From NCBI GenBank assembly GCA_021613375.1, contig CM038710.1:28087763-28151762 (forward strand): 64,000 nt of DNA, written 5' to 3'. The translations under genes and the position numbers were made by a program. The notes beneath the pieces are model-generated. The model saw only the letters and a program-made list of their open reading frames with translations. It did not search any database and was not told the DNA's origin. Source of the stretch: Megaleporinus macrocephalus (lineage: Eukaryota; Chordata; Actinopteri; Characiformes; Anostomidae). Below are positions 36,201 through 48,210 of the stretch, piece by piece; the first letter of the stretch is position 1, and each line of letters begins with the position of its first letter.

Positions 36201-39200
36201 CTATTTTTTGTTTATATGCTGTGTGACTGTAACTGTTTACTTAAAAAAAAAACAAAAAAAAGTTACAGTTGCACAGCATATAAACAAGAACTGCCAATAA
36301 ACATTTCAGTGGCTGGATACCAAGTGATACACATACAGCTGGTGTCAGCTTCTTTTTAAATTTCCCATTTGCAGCTGTTACAGTCTGGCGATCTGGTGTT
36401 ATGTATAAAGTGCTTCAGCATGTAAAATGGCAAGTTTTAGGAAGATTTGGAAGGTACATGTGGAATTGAGAAACATTGATCATGCTGACCACAAGCATAT
36501 GTATTTTACTGTTGAGTCCAGCTGTCTTCAGTGTACGCAGGTAATCACTTTTTCATTCCTGGCTTCTTGATTTCCCTACTAAATGCAGCCTTATTACAGA
36601 ATGTTTTGCCACTCAGTCCGGCCGAGGGGGCACGTTCTGGCTGAAAAGTGATGTGATATTCTGTATTGCTGCATTTTGCACGTACAGGTTAAGCTGGGAC
36701 AAGTAAACTGGATTAAGTTAATCATTTGCTGTTTTACAGCCTGAGCTGTTTTACAGCTGAGTAAACTTTGAAGTCGAGCTTTTCTAGCAGTGTGAAATTA
36801 AGCATTGTCCTAACTAGAAAAACTATGTTGTATATTGTCTTAAATAACTATTTAGTTTAAAGATTTTTGTGTTAGTTTTGCTTTTGCTTCCATTTGACAT
36901 TTGCTTATGAGACATTGTTAAGATGCATCTGATTGTTTGTTTCACAGACGGCGTAACTTTGGTATTAGTTACTTGTCCCGTGACCGTGGAGGTGTAGAGG
37001 TCTACCTTTCCCTCCTGTCTGACTGGGACTTAGACGCCGCATTTGTCAGCGCAGCTAAGCCTTACCTCCAGCTTAAGATGGACATCAAGCCCTCAGAGGA
37101 CAGTGAGTAAATTCTTACTGGGCAACGAAAAGGGTTTCAGAACTCAGCACTGGTGGTTGTTTGACAATATAAATGACTCTTGAAATGTAAGAATTTGAGG
37201 GATGGCGATGGGGTTGGATGCTACAATGGTAAAAATGGATCCTGCAGTATTTAAAAACAAAGGTATTATAAAATCAACATCTCATTTTTTTTGGACATCT
37301 GAACAGCCAAATAAATACATTCCAACCTGTTTTATTTTGGAGGGCCTTACTCATTGGTGGTGCAGCAACAAAAAAGCGAGAGCCACGAAAAAAAATAAAA
37401 AAGTGACTCAGTAATTGCTAGGAGCTACAAATATCCTTATAGGAAAGTCTCTCCACTCAGTGGCCGCTGGGCAGTTATGTCTAGGCACATAGGACCAGGG
37501 GGCCATATTACAGAATCTTATATATCTTATAGCCTTATAGCCTAAAACGTCCCTGCGCTATATTTTTATTTCCCAAACGCTTTAGCTGATCATGTTGACG
37601 TTATTCATCCTAACAGACACACGTTCAGCTCGGTCTCCTGATTATTCTTAACCATTGCTGTAATATTTTATCTGACAAGTTCTGAGCAACATTAACACAC
37701 AAAGGTAATTAGAGGGGACGATAAATATTGTGTCTGTGCAATGGTTGGAAACAGATCCTGGAGTTAGGACAATATATACGTGTGCGATTATATATCATCT
37801 ATAATATCTTCTTGCTGTGTTAATAGTGTGCGAGCTCACGTTATCGAGTGAGCTACTGACTAAGAAAAAAAACAACAACAATCAAAACCAAGCTTAGCTG
37901 CCTAAACAACACACCTAAAGCTGAAGTGAACACACTTCGCCAGAAGACGCCAATTTGCAGACTTTGTAAGAAAGCATCTGGTAGCTATCACTAGACAACA
38001 AACCTGTCCCATCATCTTCAAACAAACCACCGCACAGAGTATGAGGAGTATAAAAAGCTTTGGGAGCCTGCTATCTAAGACAAACCTAAACCAGCTAAGG
38101 TGTCTGGCAAAACACACACTCGGCAAACTTCAGCGGAGTCATTCACTAAAAAAGTGCCTTTGCCCGATGACGCTGGGATTAGCTCCAGCACCCCTGTGAC
38201 CCCGACTAGCAGGATGAAGCAGAAGATAATGGATGGATGGATATTAATATGCTGTAAGAAGTGCCAGCTAGTAAAATAAGACTTAATATTGTTTATTTTC
38301 GTTTTTAACAAAATTACAGAAAATATTGAGATGCCATTTTTATCAATATCGTACAACTCTATGTATGACAGTATATTTGGTTTAGTTGGGTTGTTTCTGT
38401 TTAAACAGAAAAGATTTCAGAGTTAAGATGTTTCTGTAGTACAGCCCCAGACCCATATATCTCAAACTAAACATTTGGCCTGAATCACACACGCAAAACA
38501 TGTATTAGTGGGTTGTTCTGGCTACTGAGCACATCTCCACAAGTGTGAAGGGCGGCTGATTGGCTCTTTTTTTGTTTATGGGCAGGACTGGTTGAGTTTT
38601 ATGAACCAGTGACTTGTAGCTTTTATCATAAGTTCACTGGAACTTCACAAACCACAGAGCATGTTTTGTTTTGTTTTTTGTGTTTTCAATTTCACCCCAA
38701 TATCCTCTAATCAGGCATTTAACATCATTTAGCTGCAGCCAAACCTGTGTTATGGAGTGTGGACCCATTTGGACTCTAACTAAGCTGTTATTCGTTTTGT
38801 AAAAATGCTGTTCCAAACAAAACAGATGGTGAGAATCCAACATTTTTCATACTGAGGAAAACTGTTGTCATGCTAGCTAAGCTAATGCTGGCCAGCTCCT
38901 CTTTCTTAACACTTTAGCCTTTAGCAACTGTTAGACAGATTTCTTAAAGGATTGCATTTTGAATGATGTTTTGAAAACACTTTTGATGCGTCTAGTTTCT
39001 TCATTATTGTTTTATTCTTGCTCTCGAACTGCAATGTTAGTTTGCATTTGTAGCCACAATAGTAGCTGGAAATGATTTGGGTTTTATCAACAGAGCCCAC
39101 AATAAAACTTACTGTTTAAAACCTGTATTTAAATTAGAGGGCCACAGTCATGGAGTCAGTCATGGCAACAGCACCTAAGCAGCTGGACCTTAGGGTGGAA

Positions 39201-42200
39201 TCACAGATTAAATGCTTAAACTAATAAAATGTGGTGTTTTTATTAATTTATTATTAGCATGTTATTAACACATTTATATTAATGTTACTGCTTTTTGTGA
39301 ACATGTTGTATTAGTGGCAATACTGTTGTAATATATCTGAATACATGTGTTATATCATGAAAATGTCTTCAAGTATGGTGATATATTAATGCCATGTTGT
39401 TCAGCCCCACCAGACAGTGTAGATTCTCACTGGAATATATGGCTCTCGCTTGGTCTTACCTGTTTTATGCATTGCCTTTTCTCCAAGGTCCAGTGCTTGA
39501 GGACTGGGACATAATCAGTCCAAAAGATGTGATCGGCTCTGATCAGCTACAGGGGGAGAAGAGGTCGCTGGCGTCCAATGCTCTTCCCTTCACCCAATCA
39601 CTGCTGTCCCAGGTTACTGATCCTGTCAGCCAGCTGTTTTACCAGCCAGTCTCTGCTGCGTTCAGTCAGGTTCCTCATCTCCTAATGCAATCATATGATA
39701 ACCAATGGCAGTTTCCCAAAAAAAACTTGCTATAAAGGCTTAAATTGCCATGGATTGCAAGTGTAATTTTGGGAAACAGAATGATGCTGTTTATGGCTGT
39801 ATAATAGCGCCATTAATTTAATGAAGATATAATTACTTTTTAGCGAAGGCCAGTTTAAAATATTTGAAGTGTTTACTAGATGCTAGATTTACCATGCAGC
39901 CTGTTGCTACAGTTTCTTTCTCATTCACTTTCAGATGGGTAAGACTCTATCTAGGGTGCAGCAAGCTTTGAGTTGGTCCTATGGCGAGGAGGTTAAACCA
40001 TTTAAACCTCCTCTTAGTGATACAGAGTTTCACAGCTACCTAAACAGCCAGGGTCAGCTAACACGACCAGAGGAGCTACGACTACGCATCTATCATGGCG
40101 GTGTTGAACCATCCCTGCGCAAGGTTTGTTAGAGACAAAATAATATTTGTGTACTAAAAAAAGTAGCACTTAAGACACTTTAACAAATGCATCACTAAAT
40201 AGATGCATTAGCTGTCTATTGGTTTTGTTGTTTTTCATACTAAAGGGTTGGAATCAACTACAAAAAAGAAATCCAAAAAATATTTGAAATATATGTTCTC
40301 TTGGCATTTATCAACCTAGCTTTAAATCAGTCTCCTTTTTTCATGGCAGGTGGTGTGGCGGTACCTTTTAAATGTGTACCCAGATGGTCTGACAGGACAG
40401 GAGAGGATGGACTACATGAAGAGGAAGACAAGAGAATATGATCAGCTGAAACATGAGTGGACGGCCAGGGTCAGCCCAGAGGATCTGGAGTTTATTAGAG
40501 GCAATGTGCTAAAGGATGTGCTCCGAACAGACCGAGCCCATCCCTATTATGCTGGCTCGGAGGACAGCCCCCATCTGACTGCCCTGACAGACCTGCTAAC
40601 CACCTTCGCTATCACACACCCACAGGTACGCAGCCGTGGCCAGTACCTGCTGAAATGTGCTTTGCTTCTAGTTGGTATATGAGGAATGCCTATAATTCCA
40701 CATAGGACTTTTGAGGCTACAGCATACCGGATATGGATAATAAAAATGAAAACAAATATGTTTTTAATTAAGGTGCTCATACCTCTAACAATCTTGGGCA
40801 TTGATGATTGCTGCCAGTCACTGAATCCCAGCACTGATCACTCTGAGCTTAGTGTCGCTCTTATGTCTAAAATTAAATCCAGAACCAGGCGACACAAGCC
40901 ACAGTAGATGACATGTAGCTGAAATTTAGACTGAGAAAGGCTGCCAGTTGTTACCTCAGCCTAAATGGGTTTGTGAAGAGTTACCAAAGAAGGTACATTT
41001 CAATATGATTTGATTTTGTCTGTGGTTGTAAAATGAGTTTAAATTTGATGTTGGGTTTTGACTTGGGTTGCACTGATCAGTTTTTGGTGCCACTCGCAAT
41101 AACAATGTCAAATCTGAGGTGAAAAGGTGCTGGGATTTGCTACATAGTTGTACATGTTGTTGCTACAGCAACCCGAAAAGTTAGGTCAGTGATGTCTGGA
41201 CACGCTAATCTGATCACTTGCAAATAACAGTGTGGACAGTTATCTCAAGAGAAAAAATCCAATTTGCCTACAGTCTGAGCACCGCCGTAGGCAGTAGTCC
41301 TTCTGCATTTTCTTCATTGAAGCAGATCTCTAGTGAAATGTGAGGTGTGTACATTGCCCATTCATGAAGTGCAGACATCTCATGATCCATAAGCACGAGA
41401 ACATGTAACATCAGAGAGAAGATAATTTGCTATTTACAATTGATTATTATCTATTTACAATTGATTATATTTTATTTTTCCTGATGACAAATGTGACAAC
41501 AAATCATCTAATCCCTTCCAGAAGGCTGTGTTTGAATGACAGTTTTCATTTGTGTTTGGCTTAAACATTTCTTGTCCCACTCTTATAGGTGTCTTATTGT
41601 CAAGGCATGAGTGATATCGCCTCGCCAATCTTAGCTGTCATGGACAATGAAGCACATGCTTTTATCTGCTTCTGTGGCATCATGAAGCGCCTAGAAGGCA
41701 ACTTTCGCCCTGACGGACAGCTCATGTCTATAAAGTTCCAGCACCTCAAGTTGCTTTTGCAATATTCAGACCCTGAATTTTACACCTATCTGGTCTCCAA
41801 AGGTGCAGATGACCTGTTCTTTTGTTACCGCTGGCTGCTTCTTGAGCTGAAGCGAGAGTTTGCTTTTGATGATGCCCTAAGGATGCTGGAGGTGACCTGG
41901 AGCTCTCTGCCCCCTGATCCACCTGAGACTGAAGTTGAACTTCTTGGCCCATCGCTCGAAGCGGACCAGCCTCTGAGTCTTGACAATGGACGTCAGACCT
42001 GCGAGAATGATGAGCTGGAGAAAGAGCAGACAGAGAGACAAAGGAGACGCCACATGCTGAGGCCGTCTCGGGAAGAGGCAGAAGGAGGACGCAACCTCAG
42101 TTTGGAGGTAGAAAGTAAAGAGGAGAAGGCACCTAAGATGGAGGGTGAAGAAGAGTACAGTGTCCCAACTGTGGACAAGTGTGATGCCCCTGTTCCTCCG

Positions 42201-43277
42201 TTTGAGAAGCAGCCAAGTTTTGGAGAGTTCAAGTACTACAGCGCCCGGAACGAGGACAGTTTCGAGATGAATGAAAACGACCCATCTGATCCCGCGTTAT
42301 CTCCAGCTGAGTTTCACTCTACACATTCAACGTTGCCTCTTACAGCCCGTCAGTCCACTGAGGACAGTGAGGACGATCCAGGAGAGAGGCAGCCTTTGAT
42401 AAGGAGTACTGACAAACTTTCATCCCCTGAGATGGAGGAAAGAAGTTCTCCCAATGGCCAAATGGCATCCCCTCTTCATCCATGTCTAGCCAACTGGAAA
42501 AATGGCTCCTCTCAGTCTTCTGCAACATCTCCTTCAATGTCTAGCTGGAGAACAGCATCTCCTGATGTACCAGCATCAAAATCTTCTTCTTCTCCTGATA
42601 AAGCATTAGGAAGATGTGCGTCCACAAGTGCTGTACCTAATGGAACTGGAGCACACTCCCCATCAACTCCCACAGGCAAGTCAGGGCTTTCTTCTCCATC
42701 ACTTGGCTACAATCGCTCCTTGCTCTCCTCCCCTGTTTTGCCCTTTGGTAAATCCCCATCTCTCCCTAAACCGTTCTCCAGCAATCTTTCATCACCCTGC
42801 AAACCTCCAGGTACTGGCATGAACTCTCCGATTGCAGGCAAATCAGAAGCTGGTGGAGTCAAACCCTGTTCCCTTCCACCTCCCCAAGAATTTGGGAAGG
42901 GGAATCCTTTCATGTTGTTCTTGTGCCTCTCCATCTTGTTGGAGCACCGTGACCACATCATTAAAAACTGCTTGGATTACAACGAGCTGGCAATGCATTT
43001 CGATCGCCTAGTTCGCCGGCACAACCTAGGACGTATTCTTCAGCGTGCTAAGGCCTTGTTTGCCGACTATCTGCAGAGTGAGGTGTGGGACTCAGAGGAA
43101 GGGGACGAGGTCAGCTTGGACTCCCCCACCACCGCTGCAACCTCGCCACAATCTCCAACTAGACCAACTTTTTCCAACTTGCAGCCAGCAATGGCCACCT
43201 CCCCAAACTCTACCTACAACTTAGCCACTACAATCCCTTCCCCCACGACCCCCACTGCCCACTCGCCCTCATCCTGA
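33246..43277 (+). CDS. tbc1d25: TBC1 domain family member 25 (OATL1), Rab GAP, 7 exons
   Basis: Exons: 33246-33290, 35564-35673, 36948-37102, 39488-39612 (or to 39669), 39935-40123, 40350-40625 and 41589-43277 (TGA). The short form sums to 2589 nt, i.e. 862 aa; the longer exon 4 adds 19 codons in frame. Human TBC1D25 is about 688 aa; the extra length is a Ser/Pro-rich linker in the last exon (roughly residues 400-740). The start ATG has a strong CCACC context. Seen: an N-terminal region matching human (EFRSFAVDPQITSLEVLQ), a W110-D-I-I113 motif corresponding to the LC3-interacting region of OATL1, and the TBC domain with the arginine-finger motif VLKDVLR (Arg267) and the glutamine finger YCQG (Gln305). 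A conserved C-terminal helix region starts with PPPQEFGKGNPF. Known: OATL1 binds Atg8 proteins and acts as a GAP for Rab33B, regulating autophagosome-lysosome fusion. Intron 2 contains a long palindrome and intron 3 a LINE-like tail. Confidence 0.97.
36035..36430. repeat. tbc1d25: Long palindrome in tbc1d25 intron 2
   Basis: The left arm (36035-36235) and right arm (36261-36430) are inverted copies around a 25-bp A-rich spacer. Shared blocks include TTTATATGCTGTG, TTGGCAGTTC, AGCCACTGA, CCAGCTGTA, TGTAACAGCTG and GCCATTTTA-like sequence. The left arm has about 25-30 extra bases. The transcript of this intron could form a long hairpin. Confidence 0.8.
38168..38243 (+). repeat. LINE-like 3' tail with GGAT repeats
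   Basis: GGGATTAGCTCCAGCACCCC is followed by GACCCCGACTAGCAGGATGAAGC and then ATGGATGGATGG (quoted in parts). This is the typical 3' end of an abundant fish L2-like LINE/SINE family. It is a truncated relic in a tbc1d25 intron. Confidence 0.7.
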
Positions 43278-43640
43278 TTCACTTCGACGACATCTCCAGC
43301 AGCTTTCTCCACCATGCAAACAGATGCAGGTGAAAGCAAAGGCAAGTCGTAGCCTACCTTAGTGCTCTTCATATGCTTTAACGTTTTTTGTTCATGTGGC
43401 AAACCAAAGCTGAGCAAGCGCTTCTTTCCCTAGCCCCTCTCTCGGTGTAAGATTTTCCACACAGTATTTTTGTTCTGTATCCTATTGCCTTTAAGGTTTT
43501 CTTTTCTACACTTAAGCGTGCTATTCATTGTACTGTATGTACTTTACTTTATCTTGCACTTTATCTTTTGTCCCTTAGAGGACAGGGCCAGTTTTTTTTT
43601 TGTCACATTAAGTAATGTAAATAAAAAGCCTCTAAAAAAA
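43278..43640 (+). other. tbc1d25: tbc1d25 3' UTR with candidate poly(A) signals
   Basis: The first AATAAA after the stop is at 43620-43625. Further AATAAA hexamers at 44783-44788 and 45053-45058 could serve longer 3' UTR forms. A 13-nt G run at 43831-43843 lies between them. The choice of site cannot be made from sequence. Confidence 0.5.
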
Positions 43641-43830
43641 GAACAAGAACAGCTGTAGGAACTTCTAACAGCAGAAATAATGCTGGACATATTTCAACAA
43701 AGCAACAAAAATGGGCTGCCATGTGGTTACAATGAATCTAATTGAGTGCCCTGATATGTTAAATCCTCAGCAATGTTTATTTAAAGAACCCAAAGAGTGT
43801 GGGGTTTTTTGTTTGTTTGTTTGTTCGTTC

Positions 43831-43843
43831 GGGGGGGGGGGGG
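43831..43843. repeat. Poly-G run
   Basis: 13 consecutive G after a GTTT-repeat, downstream of tbc1d25. It is a potential quadruplex or slippage site and error-prone in assemblies. Confidence 0.85.
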
Positions 43844-45669
43844 TTTCCTAGAAAACAATGGTGCATTTGTTTATTGTTTTTTTCCACATATTCTGTATTT
43901 TAAGATTATACCTATATGTACACCTTATATTCAATCTCCAGTTCTAAATTTGAGTTTTCCATGAAGAGGACTGTAACTTGCTGATAGTCATCACGTTTAT
44001 GAGGCCTGAATAATGTACTGTTTTCTTCTAGAGATGCTCAATCGCCTGGAATCAGAACCAAGTTACTGACTACATTTACATATATTAAATATGTTTTTTC
44101 AGCAAACAGTTGACAAATGGCATGTTTGGAAATAGCAACAAACTATTAGTCACTCAAAATCTCTGTGCTGAATGTACAGATCAAATAGTGTTATTGGATC
44201 TCAGTTTGACCCAGATTTGCCCACTCTACGTTTTGTGCTGAAGTGCCTATTTTATTTTGAACAAATATACTTTTATTTATTGACATTACATTAATCTGTC
44301 CTTCGCCAGTGGCTTTTTGCCATTGAAAGCATGTCTTAATACTTATGGTCCATCTTGCCATTTCTAAAAAAAAAAAAAAAAAGCATAGTCAAAAATATAA
44401 TTACAAAATTCATCAAATTTACTCATTTTATTTTGTTACATTTAATTTCCACAGAACGAGCACCACATCATTACTCACATCAAACTGGAATTCTTGACTT
44501 GTCTTAACACAAAGTGTACTTTTGTTTTCTTTCTTGTTAAAAGTGCTAAAATGCGTCCTGCAAATGGACCAAATGAGTTTTCCTAGAAAAGGCAGCGTTC
44601 TAGGCCTCATGCACAATGTATGGTTGTTGATTTTGTTATCTTTATTTCGGTACACTATAAAAATGGTTTGTCAGATAATCTTAAACGATACTTCATGTGT
44701 TAACACACGGTTGCAGTAGTCTTATACAACTCCAAAAATTACTTTGTTGTGAAAAAATTAATTTTAGTATTTGTTTTGACTAAATAAAATGTAGTTGCTT
44801 GTTACCACATGAAGTATTTTTTTTAGGCTGAACTTATGGACCGTTCGACAGTGTGTGTTTAAAATTCTTTACTTGAACAGAAGTTACTCCCGTTGAGAGA
44901 TTTGCTGGACGGAATGCTAGCAATACCCATATTTATACAAAAAAATCCACTTCAGACCGATGTCTTATCACACTGTTCCTATGGTATGTGATCCAATGTA
45001 AGGTGAAAAAAAATAAGCAAGCAAATGGAACATTGCAGTACAATATGGAAAAAATAAACTTTTATGTAATTATTGGCTCTGTTGGTGGTAACTAAAGGAG
45101 ATCAGTGAAACATACAACCTGCGTCTCTTTTCATGTCTCATATTTGTTAACACTGCAAGAACAATGAATACAAAACTGTTGTGTTATTTTTGCATTTATC
45201 ACTGCCACAAAGCAAGCTCAATATTTTTATATATATAGTTTTTTTATAGTCATTCAGAACACATTCAGCATCCAAAGACTGTCTAACTTTTGCTTTGGTG
45301 CAGCAAGGCTAATAGCTAACAAATAGTGAATGTTTATGCCAATTAGGGTAAGCTAGCATACTGCATGCCTACATAATCACACTGACCTAATAAGTAATGT
45401 CAACCAGACTTGCTAATGTGGTTTCAGACTTATTCACACACAGTCCATGGTTTGTTTACATTTGAGGGGAAATGTGTAGATTACATTTTCCCTGTTTCTG
45501 TTTGTGAGAGTATGTTGAACTAAATGGGCTTTAAGTGTTGTATTGAAACTGATTACTGCAGTTTAATTGCTTACCTACGATGGGTGTGGGTTAGAAAACT
45601 AAGTTGGGGGTTACTTTAGACTTACTGTTGTTTAACGAATTGAACGCCGTGGAGGAAGAAAAACAGCGA

Positions 45670-45742
45670 TGTTTCCGCCCGGTTTCGAACCGGGGACCTT
45701 TCGCGTGTGAGGCGAACGTGATAACCACTACACTACGGAAAC
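45670..45742 (-). tRNA. tRNA-Val (CAC)
   Basis: On the minus strand the acceptor GTTTCCG pairs with CGGAAAC, followed by discriminator A. The anticodon arm is TTCGC-CTCACAC-GCGAA, giving anticodon CAC. The A box (TAGTGTAGTGG) and B box (GGTTCGAAACC) are intact. A TTTTT terminator follows within about 15 nt. The gene is identical over its 73 nt to the copy at 48138-48210, which has the opposite orientation. Confidence 0.97.
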
Positions 45743-46940
45743 GGGTTGAGCGAGAATATGAAATGAATGCCTTCCTGCAATGAGTTTATAAGATGTTGCA
45801 GTAGTAGAATATTTAATAACCATGGCCATTTTAGCAGTGAAAAGTTACTGCGATATGTCCAATAGAAAAAGCAAATTAAACCAAATTTGATTTTCAGAAA
45901 GGAAAGCAGTTAAGCGAAACCATAATTAAGTGAAATTATGGATTCTGGGTCTAAATCTTACTCAGTTGAAAGTATACATACCAGTGACCCCTGGAAATGT
46001 TCGCCTTAACTTACTGAGACTAAAAGCTTATTCGCCATTTCTTGTTCGTCTTGTTCGTGTCCACCTTAACACGCTGCAGTAGCGGTATCTCGCCGGCAGA
46101 GGCCAGTATTTACTGAACATAACTCGTGCGCAAAACTGAGCGTGACTCGCTGGTGAACTTGATCGTCTAAACCAGATCGTTTGTTGATCTCTCACCAGAT
46201 TATTAAAAACACTTTAACAAATGACTTATGATCAAAATTTACATTTACTTTTTACTTGCAGATATAACATAAAACATTCAACTTGCTATTTAACCAGTTT
46301 ACTTTCTCCAGTAATGACCGTGTGAACTGAGCTGTTTCCTGCTCGATGTTTTTCTGTTTATCAAGCAGTCTGATGTATCTGATAAATTCTGACGCACAAA
46401 GTTGTTGAGGCTGAATTACAATGCTGGAACGTAATGTACAGTCGTCTTATCTCAACATTATCAAACAGTCTGTTGGTTTTGACAGTATGATGTATCATTC
46501 CCCGAATACAGCAACCACCGACACTTTACAAGCAATTCCAGTAGATTTAACTGGGGAGGATCAAACAAACGTTAGTTGACAACATATGAAAACAGATCTA
46601 ACAATCAAACGCATTATAAATGTTATTGTAATTTCATTAATAATTATCTTTTCTGCTTCTGAAGTCTTACAATATCAGTGAGTTTATCCTGACATTATGG
46701 TCCCATTTAAAAATAATTGTTAGACTAAGTACATGAAAAGTATTTTTGTTTAATGCACTTTAAGGTTAGGAACATATTTTGGAATAACACAGTGTATTTA
46801 TAAGGTATATCACACATAAAGAAGTACATGTCTTTTCTATATAGACTAGTATAAGTCGATGGTACATGAGTTTCACTAGTTCCTGTGTTCAGTCTAAATA
46901 CTGTATGTACCTTGTAAACTTACCAACACAGCTTTGTTGG

Positions 46941-47941
46941 AACAACGTACTGTTTTGGTGACCACGACGTTGAAATGTAATTCCTTAGAAAGTTGCGAGA
47001 ACGTTGTTTTACAACGTTTTTAGAACGTAGTGGTAACGTTGTCACTACGTCGTCACAACCTCCTAGAATCCCCCATACATCTGCATGGAATTGTGTTAAA
47101 TTGTAAAAAATCTAAGTAATAGCTTAAATTGTAATAACGTTGTAGCAACGGTATGTGCTTGCTATCTCTAAAGTTTTTTTTATATGATGTACTTTAATTT
47201 TTTTGCTGAAAATGTTCGCACACATTCATTCTGGCCACTCGAGAGGAATCTGAAACACTAGACTGTTGCCTGAGTTGGTCCTGTGTAAATGTGTATCACT
47301 TTCATATAAATGTTTCCTCTTTGCGGGAAAGTACGTTTCTCCAGGTGTGACGATGTTATGTAGTTGCTGTGTTAAATTTGACGCGTTATTAGAACAAAAT
47401 GCCGAAACCCGGGATCGAACCAGGGACCTTTAGATCTTCAGTCTAACGCTCTCCCAACTGAGCTATTTCGGCTGTGAGACAATGCATATTACATATATTC
47501 ACTTGGAGCCACAAACCAAAGGTGTGTTTCTCTCAGCCTATAGTCCAGAAAATAGTAGAAATGTGTTTAGAGTTTAATGCTGTAAGTATACATATAATCT
47601 AACGTGGCGCTACCAGTGTGATCAGCTCAAACATGTTTAGATGGTAATAAATTGTAGATATGTCTGAGTGTGATGGTTTTCTTACAACGATATTGCTTTT
47701 TACGTTGTCTGAAAGAAGTTGTCACAACGTCACTACTAAATGATGTTTAATGGTGTTATAACTACCTGTTATAACTGCACACAGTTCTATGGCAGATATA
47801 ATGGAGCGTGTGAATGATTTTAGGAGATTGTGACAACGTTACCACAATGTTCTCACAACGTTGTCAGATAACGTCACAACTTTCTAAATAGTTACATTTC
47901 AACATTGTAACAACGTTGTGCGCACCAAAACAGTACGTTAT
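46941..47941. repeat. ACGTT-rich foldback repeat enclosing tRNA-Phe
   Basis: The left arm (46941 to about 47066, weakly to 47165) and the right arm (about 47821-47941, weakly from 47690) are imperfect inverted repeats. They share AACGTACTGTTTTGGTG, TTGAAATGTAA, TTAGAAAGTTG and GTGGTAACGTTGTCAC, and each is full of palindromic AACGTT/ACGTTGT units. The loop, about 750 bp, contains the tRNA-Phe gene. It looks like a MITE or foldback element; the family was not identified. Confidence 0.7.
47400..47472 (-). tRNA. tRNA-Phe (GAA)
   Basis: On the minus strand the acceptor GCCGAAA pairs with TTTCGGC, followed by discriminator A. The anticodon loop is CTGAAGA (anticodon GAA), the D arm is TAGCTCAGTTGG, and the T arm carries GGTTCGATCC. 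A TTTT terminator follows immediately. The gene lies in the loop between two inverted ACGTT-rich arms. Confidence 0.97.
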
Positions 47942-48137
47942 CACAGCGTAACCGTGTTTGCAGGTTAGCTGTGTGTTTGAGCCCGGAGTTAGATATAATT
48001 ATTTTATTCATAGTCCTCACATACGCTACTGCTCTCCAGACGCGTCAAAGTGGTAACAGTCACAGTGTCTATAACAAAATGCCTTAATTTTTCTTGACAA
48101 ATTTTCAAAAGCTCAGAAATTCAACACACAGCAGCTC

Positions 48138-48210
48138 GTTTCCGTAGTGTAGTGGTTATCACGTTCGCCTCACACGCGAAAGGTCCCCGGTTCGAAACCG
48201 GGCGGAAACA
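48138..48210 (+). tRNA. tRNA-Val (CAC)
   Basis: This is a full cloverleaf with anticodon CAC, a 73-nt perfect copy of the minus-strand gene at 45670-45742. A TTTT run about 13 nt downstream can terminate Pol III. Flanking DNA is not obviously shared beyond the gene, so the pair may be an old duplication kept alike by selection or conversion. Confidence 0.97.

Noticed and set aside
40686..40907. Short frame following tbc1d25 exon 6
   Set aside because: Intronic; exon 6 ends at a clear donor at 40626 and exon 7 resumes the conserved TBC domain at 41589.
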